Of a stretch of 64,000 nt of DNA, positions 1 to 10,308 are shown piece after piece (within the stretch, counting starts at the first letter, position 1; the number at the start of each line of letters is the position of its first letter). Both the position numbers and the translations under genes were made by a program. Source of the DNA: Areca catechu (taxonomy: Eukaryota; Streptophyta; Magnoliopsida; Arecales; Arecaceae); assembly GCA_021397845.1 (NCBI GenBank), contig CM038047.1, positions 131,918,112 to 131,982,111 on the forward strand, read 5' to 3'. The notes beneath the pieces were generated by a model that saw only the letters and a program-made list of their open reading frames with translations, was not told the DNA's origin and made no database searches.

Positions 1-718
1 TTCGGCTTTGTTTTTTTTTTCAGCGAGACAAGTTTGGAAGTTTTAGGATTTTGTTTAGCATTTTTTGCATATCTTTTGATTTTAGTATATTTCCTAAATA
101 TTAGGCCATAATTTGCACATTTTCTTCTATTTAAGAAAACACCAAAAAAAAAATTACATATTGTCCAAAAATACCAAAAACATCTAAACCCTAATTTGCA
201 TCCTCATCTGCCTGCCATCATTGAATAATTTACTTTTAAGGGCACTCTTGCTATATCAGATGGGGAGAGGATTTGATCACCTCTCCTTAGCCAAAAACCG
301 CATCCCCTGCATTCAGTCCCAAGCCTAACTTAAAATTAACTAGACTTAATATGCCCTAGTGGGCTAGGGACACCAACTGGTCGGGTCCAGGCTAAGTGTC
401 AGATCATTGTGTCAAGCTAACCTGTATGTGCCTTGTGCTTGGTGTCTAGAACGGTGGTTCAGGGATTCAATCCCGAAGGGCTTGTGTGCTGGTCCGCCTA
501 CCTGACCAATCTCTGATTGGTGTCTAGGATTGGCAATCAGGGACCTAACACTCCCCTTACACCTGCCTGGCTGAGTACAGGGTTACTATAGGCTAGTTTG
601 CCACCCTGATTGAGCATCTAGTTTTGGACTCTAGGTCTAGCAGCTATAGTCGGTTTGATCGAGTCTTACATGAGCATTAGATCAGGAGTCCCATCTCATC
701 CACCATCTCCCTGAACCC
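1..718 (+). other. Untranslated leader of element A
   Basis: No coding domain is seen. The stretch aligns along its length with the leader of element B (about 33041-33756). It keeps a block near 355-430 (gctagggacaccaactggtc) that also appears in diverged form in the leader of the autonomous-type element E near 8805. It runs from U5-proximal leader to the gag-type start codon at 719. Confidence 0.7.
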
Positions 719-769
719 ATGGATAAGCAGGAAGCTAGGATTCAAGCCCTTATAGACCAAATGGCCTAG

Positions 770-2644
770 ATGTCTACCCAGTTAATTACCCAAATGACTC
801 AGTTGACCCAGACCAATAGCCTCAACCCAACTCAACCTAATGAAACCATAGAGCCAAACCCTATGAGAACCCACTACTCTGACCCATATAGGGAGTCTGA
901 TCCTAGGAGATCCCAATACTCTGACCCATATAAGGAGCCCAACCCTAGGAGAACCCCTTACCATGATCCCTACCATGAGGTTGAACCTAGGAGAGACCAT
1001 CACCATGACCCTTATTATTATACTAAACCTAGGAGGACCCCAAACCCTGATCCCTACCATGAGGTTGAACCTAGGAGAGCCCATCATCATGACCCTTATT
1101 ATGATACTGAACCTAGCAGGATCCCAAACCCTGATCCCTACCGTGAGGTTGAACCTAGGAGAGCCCATCATCATAACCCATACTATGATACTGAACCTAG
1201 GAGGACCCCAAACCCTGATCCCTACCGTGAGATTGAACCTAGGAGAGCCCATCGTCATGACCCATACTATGATATTGAACCTAGGAGGACCACAAACCCT
1301 GATCCCTACCGAGAGGTTGAACCTAGGAGAGCCCATCGTCATGACCCATACTATGATACTGAACCTAGGAGGACCCCAAACCCTGATCCATACCTTGAGG
1401 CTGAACCTAGGAGAGCCCTTCGTCATGACCCAATCCCTAAGGTTAGTCCTAGAAGACCCAATCAGGATTTTGTAGACAAGGAAGATAGATCCTATTTACC
1501 CTCTCCCTATAAGCCTAGTATACCCACAACCTATAGATCTTATGACTCCAAATCCTCTGACTCTAGAATTTACGAACCAATATCCCATGAGTCCAGTAGA
1601 CCCAAGACCCATAGAGCTGAACCCAAATCCTATGACCCCAGATCTTATAATCCCATGACCCATAGATCTGCACCCTTGTCCTATGAGCCTAGGAAGCCCA
1701 TAACCCCTAGGTATCAATCTAGTACTAGTCAGGTTTCCCTTAGTCAACTTGAACCCCATAGGACTAGTACCCGTAAATATGAGCCCAGTAGTGAGCCACT
1801 ACCCCTTAGGAAACCTGAACCTACTAGGACTAGTGTCCATAATCAGAAAGTAGGACCTAGCCAATTTTCCCCTAGCCGACCTTCTCCAACCATTCCTGAG
1901 ATTGACAAGGCTTACATTAATGTGGAAGTGTATGAAGCTGATGCGAGCCTAGTGGATGAGTATGAAGGAGAAGAGGAGACACCTTTAGTAGACCTAGAAT
2001 TAGCTGACCCAGTAGATACCGAGGTAGAAACCACCCTAGAGCTAGTTGACCTTGACCACATCCAACCTAAAGCTATAGTGGAAGAGAATTATGATACTAG
2101 GATTTTACCTGAGGAAACTCTAGAAAAAGATATAATTGTAGAGCCTATTCCTAAATTCCATGAACAAGAAGACTTTATTCAGGATTTGGCTTACTTAACC
2201 CATTGCCCTCAGGATGAATCCCTTCATGCCATTCCTATTGAATATCTCTTCCCAGAAATTGTTGACCCATTCTTCCATAGCATGGACCTTTTCTTGCCCA
2301 TAGATATACCGCAACCTCGTAAGGTTAGCCTCATTAGTCTAGGATTAGTCCCTGACATGCCTTCTTATATCGAAATTTATCCAACTAACCTTGAACCTTT
2401 TTCCCTACCTTACCAAACTAATTCTGAACCCACTTCCTATTTTCTGTCCTTTCCTGACACCTCCAGCATTTCTAAGATTATTAGATTGCATTTAACTAAG
2501 ATTAGCATACTGCATGCATTCATCATGCATGTTAGGTTTGCATCTTACTTCTGGCACACTCTTTGGAATTTACTAGGAGTTCACTGTAAATTTTCATGTG
2601 CATGTCAAGCTAGGATCAAACCTAGGGAACCTATAATTTGTTAG
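770..2644 (+). CDS. Pro/Arg-rich gag-position ORF of element A (624 aa)
   Basis: Long ORF in the gag position; no known function can be assigned. The likely original start is the ATG at 719, in frame but cut off by TAG at 767-769. Element B has CAG at the matching place, so the stop looks like a C-to-T change, and 770 is the next ATG. Residues about 30-225 are a tandem 14-residue repeat (type EPRRTPNPDPYREV alternating with EPRRAHHHDPYYDT). A second Ser/Tyr/Pro-rich part follows to about 380, then an acidic part (DEYEGEEETP) like the segment after the gag zinc knuckle of element E. The last about 40 codons run into an integrase-core remnant (YFWHTLWNLLG). No zinc knuckle and no protease motif are visible. 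Retained length despite low complexity is notable, but translation is unproven. Confidence 0.6.
   Translation: MSTQLITQMTQLTQTNSLNPTQPNETIEPNPMRTHYSDPYRESDPRRSQYSDPYKEPNPRRTPYHDPYHEVEPRRDHHHDPYYYTKPRRTPNPDPYHEVEPRRAHHHDPYYDTEPSRIPNPDPYREVEPRRAHHHNPYYDTEPRRTPNPDPYREIEPRRAHRHDPYYDIEPRRTTNPDPYREVEPRRAHRHDPYYDTEPRRTPNPDPYLEAEPRRALRHDPIPKVSPRRPNQDFVDKEDRSYLPSPYKPSIPTTYRSYDSKSSDSRIYEPISHESSRPKTHRAEPKSYDPRSYNPMTHRSAPLSYEPRKPITPRYQSSTSQVSLSQLEPHRTSTRKYEPSSEPLPLRKPEPTRTSVHNQKVGPSQFSPSRPSPTIPEIDKAYINVEVYEADASLVDEYEGEEETPLVDLELADPVDTEVETTLELVDLDHIQPKAIVEENYDTRILPEETLEKDIIVEPIPKFHEQEDFIQDLAYLTHCPQDESLHAIPIEYLFPEIVDPFFHSMDLFLPIDIPQPRKVSLISLGLVPDMPSYIEIYPTNLEPFSLPYQTNSEPTSYFLSFPDTSSISKIIRLHLTKISILHAFIMHVRFASYFWHTLWNLLGVHCKFSCACQARIKPREPIIC
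857..1444 (+). repeat. 14 tandem 42-bp units (14-residue coding repeat)
   Basis: Units start at 857, 899, 941, 983 and every 42 bp to 1403, with no indel in 14 units. Two subtypes alternate, giving an 84-bp higher-order period over most of the array. Each unit carries a CCTAGGAG-like core and encodes a PRR motif. The register stays in the reading frame of the ORF. Element B has only about four units at the same place (33965-34131). Confidence 0.9.
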
Positions 2645-2960
2645 GTTTAGATCCAAAGAGTTCAATAAAATTTCCTTCTACAGGAATGCATAGTCAAATC
2701 TGTTAGGTGTCAGTATGAGTCCTTTGAATCATTTGTTAGGAGTCTGCATGTGCCCAGCATGTTCACCACCTACACTAATTTTAAACAAGCTGGCTAATTC
2801 ACGAAGATGGACCAAAGAATTTGATGTAGTGGATTTTATCTTGGTTAGGCTTAGGCTTAAAAAAAACTTCAAGCTCGTAGAGCCGAACCTTTTAAAGTGA
2901 TAGAGAAGGTTGGATCAAATGCCTAGGTGTTAGACTTGCCTTTGAATTTGGGCATTAGTT
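2545..2960 (+). pseudogene. Integrase remnants of element A
   Basis: Two short pieces match the integrase of element E in order. About 2548-2615 encodes YFWHTLWNLLG, matching YFWKTLWYLLG of E after the second catalytic Asp. About 2780-2960 encodes NSRRWTKEFDVVDFILVRLR and onward, matching the C-terminal part of E's integrase just before the chromodomain. The catalytic Glu region and the zinc-binding N-terminus are absent. Element B shows the same pieces (about 35225-35640), so the deletion predates the split of A and B. Confidence 0.75.
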
Positions 2961-3023
2961 CTACCTTCAATATTACAGACCTGGTTGAGTATAGGGAACC
3001 GACAGTGATACCTGGTAAGGCCT

Positions 3024-3338
3024 TTGGACCTATTCCTTTTCATTGTGAGTGACCCTAACCCAGAGTGTCCACTAACAAATTGGCCTGAGAGAGGAGAATG
3101 GATCATGCGTATCCTGGACGATCAAGCCATCATGACCCGGGGCCATGACTATCAATGCTTCCTGGTCCGATGGCAAGGCCGGCTAGAGTTGGACGATTTG
3201 TGGATTTCTCAAGAGGACTTGCAACGCCTCAACCCAGACCTTCTTGAGAGATATGTGAGCCAATCTGATCTTTACTTGATAGGGTCGAGTTCCTCCCACC
3301 CCGAAAGAATTGGTGGGGATACCGGAGGACCAGAATAA
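3024..3338 (+). pseudogene. Chromodomain of element A
   Basis: Encodes a chromodomain-like module (about 3105-3260) with the core FLVRWQGR, followed by an acidic linker, WISQEDLQ and a terminal helix-like segment (LNPDLLERYV). It matches the domain at the C-terminus of the integrase of E (15340-15500). Such domains in chromoviruses bind chromatin and steer integration. The usual third cage aromatic after WKG is Arg here, as in the degenerate chromodomains known from plant chromoviruses. The ATG at 3024 is only the first Met in an open stretch; in the parent the domain was joined to integrase, from which a frameshift now separates it. Confidence 0.75.
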
Positions 3339-4755
3339 GATAGAGGCTTTTCAACCCTCTGTGAATTGATCAATAATTTATGAATCCATCTATAATAAGG
3401 GCTTAGCCCATCTGAGTCCATTTTAGTTGTAATTTGAGTCTTTTGTGTTTCAGTTACGTACTAGTCAGCTCATGTTGAGCTAGTTCAGTCCAGTGTTAGT
3501 CAGCTCATGTCGAGCTAATTTTATTTTTTTGAGTCCTGTTCAACCATATTGAAGACTCAAGACCACATCATACAAGTGAAGACTAAGTCCAACCTGATTG
3601 AAGACATGGAAGTTGAGCCAAGTCCAACCCAGCTTGAAGATTTGAAGACCCCAGGAGGAAAATTCAGAAAACCCTGATTCCTTGCAGATGCCCTCCAGAT
3701 GCCCAAATTCTCTTCCAGATGCCAAAGTATATTTATAGACCAGGGCATCCATGATTCCAGAAGTCCATCTGTATCCTAGCCCAAAGAAATCAAGCCCAGG
3801 CACCAAGCCCAAGCCCCTAAGAAGCAAGATACCAGGGAATATTCCTGCTACATGGCTACCAGGCCACCCCAGCTTCCAGAGGCCCAAACCCATGCACCCG
3901 AGCCCCTTTGGCCTGGCCTCTTGCTGCTCTTAGAAGCCCAACACGCCCCCCTAGGTGTCCTTGGAGTGTTGGCCAAGTCAATAGAATTTTTAGAGATTTT
4001 TTCTACCTAATGTTTCCTTATTTTCTAGCTAGGGTTTGAGAGGGAAAAGGATTCTTATGTAATGTCAATTGTACCCTTACTTGGAGCCCAAGGTTAAGGG
4101 TCTATTTAAAGGACCCTAGCCTCTTGTATGAAGGGAGATTTTGATGTGAAATAAACCTTGAGTTCTTCTATTGCTTTGAGTGTTACCCTGCTGTGTCCAT
4201 AAAGGGGTTTGAGAGTTCTTCTTCCCGGTGTTTGCAACCATCTTCCTGCCGCCAACCATCCTTCCAGCTCCTCCAAAACTTTCTTTTCTTTGCTGTTTTC
4301 CTTTGTTTTCTTGATTTCCTCTAAGTTTTCTAACCCTTGATAGGTCGTTTGCAGGTCCCCGAGTTTCTACGAATCCAACGACTCCAGCCAAGCCTCAATC
4401 AGACCATCGAGCAGAAAGCCGGGTATCCGCGGGTCTTTGACTTTGTTTTCCAGGCCGCATCCATCGAGGAACGAGAGATCCCTTCGCTGCGATCTTCACC
4501 GGGCACTTCATACGTTGTCAGGTACACCCCCTCTACCTCCAGTCTTATTATTGTAGGAGAACATTCCCTAACCGAGGCTTCACAGCCCCGGCGATCCTTC
4601 TTTAGTACTTTTCTAGGTTCTAATCTGCATGCTTGGCTTCAAAAATTCATACAAAATTCCCTACAACTAATTTTGATATGAAATTTGGGAATTAATCACC
4701 TAACCCCACATATAAAACATACAAAAAGAATTACATGCATATTAGTCCCGCATCA
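3311..4755 (+). repeat. 3' LTR of element A
   Basis: 1445 bp from TGGTGGGGAT to CCCGCATCA. It aligns end to end with both LTRs of element B (31371-32825 and 36015-37462). A TATA-like TATTTAAA lies at 4103-4110. The start is set by the boundary shared with the B LTRs and the end by GCATCA, which is followed in B by the PBS. Confidence 0.88.
4103..4110 (+). promoter_or_regulatory. TATA-like box in LTR A
   Basis: TATTTAAA, conserved at the same LTR position in B (32171-32178 and 36812-36819) and in the E LTRs. It is the likely U3 promoter element. Confidence 0.5.
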
Positions 4756-4857
4756 CTAAGGCTCTACCATAGCGGGAGTTTGATTGCCACCTCGATTGTA
4801 TTAGGTTAAAATTTAAAGGCAATTGGCTTTAGTGCAAGTGGGAGATTAAAAGGATTA
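4756..4857 (+). mobile_element. 3' end of internal region of copia element G
   Basis: About 100 bp between the end of element A and the start of the G LTR. It ends in a purine-rich tract (caagtgggagattaaaagga) just before TGCCC at 4858. The segment ATTGGCTTTAGTGCAAGTGG (4822-4841) recurs, in reverse complement, beside the 3' LTR of copia element F (19808-19834), so G and F are related and G runs on the plus strand. The rest of G is left of the window, beyond A. Confidence 0.7.
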
Positions 4858-6617
4858 TGCCCTAAAGGCCAATCGAAATGTTGTATTTCGATGGAATTTT
4901 CCATTGTATCCCAAACCATTGTATTGACATTATCAATTAATAAAGGCATTTTATTTTCATCATATGCTATGTCTTAATTATTTTATTATTATATGATGAA
5001 CCCCATAGATTAGGGCTATGGTTCTAGGGTTATGATGAGATCATACCAGTGAGACCTAAAGCCTTAAAACCCTAATCTAAAATATTCCTGGTCGATGGGA
5101 CGTTGAGTAGGAGATCAATTGTTCTGGCAAGACCAGCACATCCTTTGTATACTTGGTGAAGTGGGTGACTGATCTCACAGTCACTTGTGTTTAACACTAA
5201 TACTAGGATGAGGGTGCTCATTAGAGAATGAGTTCTCTTAATGGATCCATCTTGAGAACATCTAATGGATTCTTATCTTTTTGTCAATAGATAATTCTCA
5301 TTGTGGGAGTAGTGCATGTGGTCCTTTGACCTGAGATTGCCATGGTACCTTGTATGCATGAATCCATACTTTGGTTCACACTCAATCATGACACTGAGTC
5401 ATGCATGGGGTGATACTGGGTATGGTGGATTACATATGTAGGTTGTGAGTAGGTCAAAAAGGAATCGATCAATCCTATAAGAGGGAATTGCATCCAGCTG
5501 ATTTCGATCAAATGAAGATTCGAGAAATCTTTGATCAAAGTATAAACATTAGAAATAGTTTCTAATGGTTCATTAATGAATCATCATTATCAGATTGAGC
5601 TAGGAATGAATATGAAATTGGATTTGACAAGTATCTATTTCCATAGTAATATTCAGGGTGCAAACTTATCGAAGAACTGAATTGCTTGGTAACTAACCAC
5701 TGAAGGGTATTTTGGTAATGCCACCAAAATTTCACATCTTCCGGGTAGGCATGATACGTTGCTAGATGTCAATCTTGTCTTGTGGGGATTTGATTTAATT
5801 ATGGTAATTCAATCAGTTAATTAGAATTGGATTCTAATTGACCTAGTCTGGCCTAAATTGGTTTGGATGTGATCCAATCGAATCAGGTCAAGTTACACCC
5901 GGACTCACTACTGGCTATATGTGGAACCCAATGGGTCACACACAAAGGGTTCTGATCAAGGGTTTAATTGGATTAAACCATGTTTGCAGGTGAACATGCT
6001 AGCACGTGTTGCAAACCCTAGCACCTAGTTTCGAATCGGTTTCAAATCAGGTTCCAATTTGGGCTAATTTGGATTAATTAAAGTCAAATTAAATTTGGAT
6101 CAAGTGTTGGGTCCGTCCTTGGCTAGAAGACCAAGGTTTAAGTCAGCTAATTTGGATTAATTAACCTGAGATTATCGATTTAGCAATTGGGCTAAGTTGG
6201 GCGTATGAAATGTTTGGACTAAGTGGGACTCTTAGGCGCCAACATGTTTTCTACATAGAAATTTCATGAGAAAATAATCCAGAGGTGCCCCCTGGCCAAG
6301 AGTCCTTCTGCATTAAGTAGAGGACCAAATCAAACACACTTTCACGCATCTTGGAGTCTTCCACACCCCTTTGGACACATCTTCACGCCAAAAGAAGAAG
6401 AGTCCATGCCCCTTGGGACTCTTGGCGCTAAGAGTGGCGTCCCCTCTTTTTCATGATCATGTTGAGAAAGATAAATGGTGTGGACTCCTTTGGTGCATCT
6501 CCTAACACCTCTTGGGCACAGATTAAAAATCCAGAAGTCACTTGGATTTAAGAAGAGAAGCGACTCTTGATTTAAAGAGTCACTCTGCTTCTTTTTCTCA
6601 GAAGTTCTGAATGCAAG

Positions 6618-8240
6618 TGGAGTGGGCACCAGGATCTGACAGAGGCTCCTCAACCCTCTGTGGATCTCAGATAAGGGTTCCACTTCTTTGTGTCTTGTAA
6701 TAAGGCTTCAAGCCTCAAATTTGTAATTATCTTTTGCTTTGAATTGAGTCTGTACCTTGACCAATTAGGTCAAATTGAGTCCTGTACTAAGTCGAGTCGC
6801 AAATCAAGTCCAATCTGAGTCTATTAAAAGTATGGGTCCATTGCAAGAGTGGGTCTTAAAATTTAGTCTCCTTGGAAGCAAGTCGAGAAAGAATCCAAGT
6901 CAACTTAGGACCCACCTATGCATCCTACATGGCACCATGACATCTCGCCATGTGGGCAGCACACTTGGCATGCAAGGACGCCCAATGGGGAGGACCACTT
7001 CACTTGGTTCAAGCCTTTTTCCCTCCCCTCTATCAAGCTCATTGCCATACAAGGGTGGTCGGCCAAGGAAGGAGTCAATGAAAGATGATGTAGGGAATTC
7101 AAATCCCTTACTTCAAGCCCTCCAATCAAGCCTTCTTCCCAATTTGCTTCAACCTCTTTGGAAGGGAGAGACAAGAGCCTTGGACGCCTCCACCTAACAC
7201 TCCCCTTGTCAAGCCTTGTACCAAAGAAAGAACAACCAAGGAAGGAGGAAGAACACATGCCTTGCTCCAAGCACCTCTTCATGCCTTCTTCCAAAACCAA
7301 GAAGATTCTTTCCAAGTTCAAGGCGCAAAGAACCTCACTCCAAGCCATGCATCATGCCACGCCAAATCCAAGCTGCCTTTTGTCGGCCAAAGAGAGGAGA
7401 AGGTCAATGCTTTTGGTGCCCATCCAAGAAGTTTGTATTTTTTTTTATTTCAAATTCGAATGGGCCTTGGGTGCCTATTTAATGGACCTAATCACTCCAT
7501 TGTAAGGGAATTGAATGATTGAATGAAAAAAAGCTTGAGTCTTGTTTCCCCTCCAACCATTGTCTCCTAGACTAGGTTTGAGTGAAATTTCCTTCATCCC
7601 CAAGGATGTCGAGTGGTGTGAGGCCACCTTTCCATCGCCCCAGGGCATCGCAATTCCTTCGTCCTCCTGGACGTCGAGTGGTGTGAGGCTACAATCTCTT
7701 GTCCTCCGGGATGTCACAGGGTGCGTGGCCCCAATTTATCTCCTTCTTCAACTTTGGAATCCAGCCAGACTCCGGGCTCGAAGCCCCTTCTCAATTCCAA
7801 CTTTGCTGGCCTTCAGGTCTTCCTTGGTATCTTGGGCACCGAAGATAGTCTGCTTTGCCATCGTGACCAACCGATCGAAAGCCGGTGCATCCGTGGGTTC
7901 GACTGCTCAGGCACCCAGGCCTCATCCGCCGAGTTGAGCGATCTCTACATCAAGCGCTTCAGACGTGTGACGTTTGCCCCTATCTCCTAAGTAGGTATTG
8001 TGTATCGAGCTTAGTCCATCAGGGTTTCTTAATCCCGGGATCCTGTTCACGTTTTCACTATTTAGGGACTTGAATTGCTAGTGTAGGCTTCTATTATTCA
8101 GCTTCTCTTATTTCTAGTCTTTGTTTGTGATCGGGAATCAGAAACCTAAAAAAAACATCTAAAATTCATCAAATATAAAAATTCCTTTGCATCATAGGCA
8201 TCCATACTAGCATCTCTAGCCCTACTACCCTCCTGCATCA
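6618..8240 (+). repeat. 5' LTR of element E
   Basis: Starts TGGAGTGGGCACC, ends CTGCATCA. It aligns with 15550-17218. A TATA-like TATTTAAT lies at 7476-7483. The start was chosen so that the flank gives the target duplication GCAAG/CCAAG. Confidence 0.88.
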
Positions 8241-9154
8241 TTAGTGGTATCAGAGCAAGGCTAGGACTAGTGCATCTTTTTCTTTCATTTTCTGCATTCT
8301 GTAAGCCCGTATATGGTCTGAACATTGAATTGTTTCTACTTGTAGAGACATCTAAATTTCATGATTTCTATTCTATTAGATCGAACTTAATTCAAAGTAT
8401 TTCTGGTTATTTTCTTAGATTTTATTTCAGTTTGTAGAATTTCTACAAGCCAAAATACTACCTGAGAAAATCTCAGGTCTGAAATTCCTGCAAGTATCTC
8501 ATTTCTTGCTTCATTCATCCATCTAGCTTATTTCTTGCGTTTAGGGGTATATTTCAATTCCTACATTTTGTTTAGCATTCACACATCTAAAAGACACAAA
8601 AAAACAAGAAAATTTTAAGTCATTTTATTAGTCATTTTTATGCATCATTTTACATAACTCATCCTAAGGGCGTCAAATTAACATAGGGTCAGGATTTCAT
8701 TACCTGTCCCAAGCCCAAAAACCACCACCCAACATATCGAACCCTAGCCATTAACTAAAATTGATTAGATGCTTAATCTTCTCTAGTGAGCTAGGGATAC
8801 CCACAAAGTCGGGTCGACCCAAGTGCCGAGCCAAGCTAGATCACTTGTTGGTGTGTGCTTGAGTAGCTGGTGTCTAGGAAAGTAGTTCAGGGACTAGATC
8901 CCGAAGGGAAGTTGGTTGGTTCTCTTACCTGGCTAATTTCAAATTAGCATCTAGGCAAGCAAAGAAGAACCTCCACTAACCTTACACTTACTTGGCCAGG
9001 TACCAAGTTACTACTTCCAGGTTCATCTTCTTGACTTTACATTTGGTGAGATCTCCTAGGTCTAGCAAATAGTAGCACCGTTCTGTGTGTGTGTTACATG
9101 TGCACTAGATCAGGAACCTCTTTTTACCCACCTTCTCCATCCCCTACCGAAGCC
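8241..9154 (+). other. Leader of element E
   Basis: About 0.9 kb between the PBS and the probable gag ATG at 9155. No coding domain is seen. It shares short blocks with the leaders of A and B, supporting a common family. Confidence 0.6.
8245..8256 (+). other. Primer binding site of element E
   Basis: TGGTATCAGAGC, the complement of the 3' end of plant initiator tRNA-Met, four bases after the LTR end. This is the usual primer for plant chromoviruses. Confidence 0.92.
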
Positions 9155-10300
9155 ATGGACCAACTTCGAGCTGACATTGGAGCCCTAACTCAATCCATGA
9201 CTCATTAGGCAACCAGTTGACCAATAGACTTGATCAAATAGAGGCCAGACTAAGACCCCTAGAAAAAACTGCTAGGCCCCGACCTGAAGCCGGTCCTGAG
9301 TCCCCTCATCCCAGGAGAAACCTGCAATAAGACCCTTACTTTGAGGATGAATTTGGGAGAGACCCTGATCCCTTCATTGATACCCGTCCTAGAAGACCCA
9401 ATCTAGAGGACCGTGAAGAAAGAGCCATTAGGAGCGTCAAACTTGAGGCACCCACTTTCGATGGAAGTTTAGATCCCAGGGTGTATTAAGATTGGGAGTT
9501 TGCTATGGAACAGTATTTTGATTGGTACTCTATGTCGGAAAGAACTAAGTTTAAGTTTGCCAAGCTTAGGTTGGTTCACCAAGCTAGGTTGTTTTAGAAT
9601 AGCGTCAAAAATTACATAGAGCAGAAAGGACAATTACCCATAACCGCCTGGGAGGAAATGAGAGATAAGCTTAGAAGGAAATACCTACCTGCATCCTACA
9701 CCCAGAAACTATTGGACCAATGGCAAACCCTAAGTCAAGGGAGTAAGAGTGTGGCTGACTACATCACCAAGTTTGATGAATATGTTATGCGATGTAAGGT
9801 TGTAGAGTCGCCTGAGGTAACCCTGTATAGGTTTAGGGCTGGCCTACACCCAGACATTCAGAGAGAGCTGTACTTTAGAGCAACCAGAACCTTGGAAGAA
9901 GCTTACCAAGTTGCTAGGCTCTGTGAGCATTTCCAGAGAGCTCCCGCCTACAGAAGACCTGAGCCCTTTAGGAACCAGAGCCATATCCCTGGATCCACCC
10001 AAAGTTATAGCCACGCTTACCCAAGTCGACCAAGTCCAAACCGATCTGACCCAATTCAACCAACCCTAGCCCGACTCAGTCCTAGTCATCCCAACCTGAA
10101 TCGACCCTAATACAGTTGAGAGGACAAGGGTAAGTTTATTGAAGTCTAGAGGAGACCCGATCCCCAAGGTAAATGCTATAGGTGTCATAAACCTAGTCAT
10201 TTTGCTAGTCAGTGCACCGTCCCTGCCCTACTTATAGATGAACCAATTGAGACTGAACCCGAACCAATTGTTGAACCTGAGGAGGAAGTCTATGATCCTA
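9155..10300 (+). pseudogene. gag: gag of element E with CCHC zinc knuckle
   Basis: Structural capsid/nucleocapsid gene. The probable start ATG at 9155 is followed by several in-frame stops. Capsid-like coding is clear from about 9440 (APTFDGSLDPRVY) through an open stretch at 9658-10110 containing WQTLSQGSKSVADYITKFDE, which fits the retrotransposon gag family. A Pro-rich tail follows, then a perfect CX2CX4HX4C knuckle at 10174-10215 (CYRCHKPSHFASQC). Several stops sit where related gags have Gln or Trp, as expected from C-to-T change. The parent protein would pack element RNA in cytoplasmic particles. Confidence 0.85.
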
Positions 10301-10308
10301 AAAATCAG

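Larger units (their letters stand above)
1..4755 (+). mobile_element. Element A: pol-deleted Ty3 chromodomain element, 5' end outside window
   Basis: The window opens in the leader of an LTR retrotransposon whose 5' LTR lies to the left. Position 1 matches about 33041 of element B. The order is leader, Pro/Arg-rich ORF, short integrase remnants, chromodomain, 3' LTR (3311-4755). Protease, reverse transcriptase, RNase H and most of the integrase core are absent, so the element is non-autonomous. The 3' LTR ends in GCATCA, followed by CTAAG (4756-4760), the expected target duplication whose partner is outside the window. It sits in the 3' end of copia element G. Pol loss and family relation to B are seen directly; dependence on an autonomous partner is inferred. 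Confidence 0.85.

Noticed and set aside
782..1475. Overlapping open frames on the other strand and in another frame across the 42-bp repeats
   Set aside because: They are by-products of the 3n-length repeat units, which keep every frame open; only the plus frame 770-2644 continues past the array and has a counterpart in B.
6621..6630. 5' LTR start of E placed at 6621
   Set aside because: Starting at 6618 gives TG at the end and a target duplication GCAAG/CCAAG; 6621 gives none.
8245..8256. TGGTATCAGAGC sites as tRNA genes
   Set aside because: Only the 12-base complement of the tRNA 3' end is present; no cloverleaf surrounds any of the sites.
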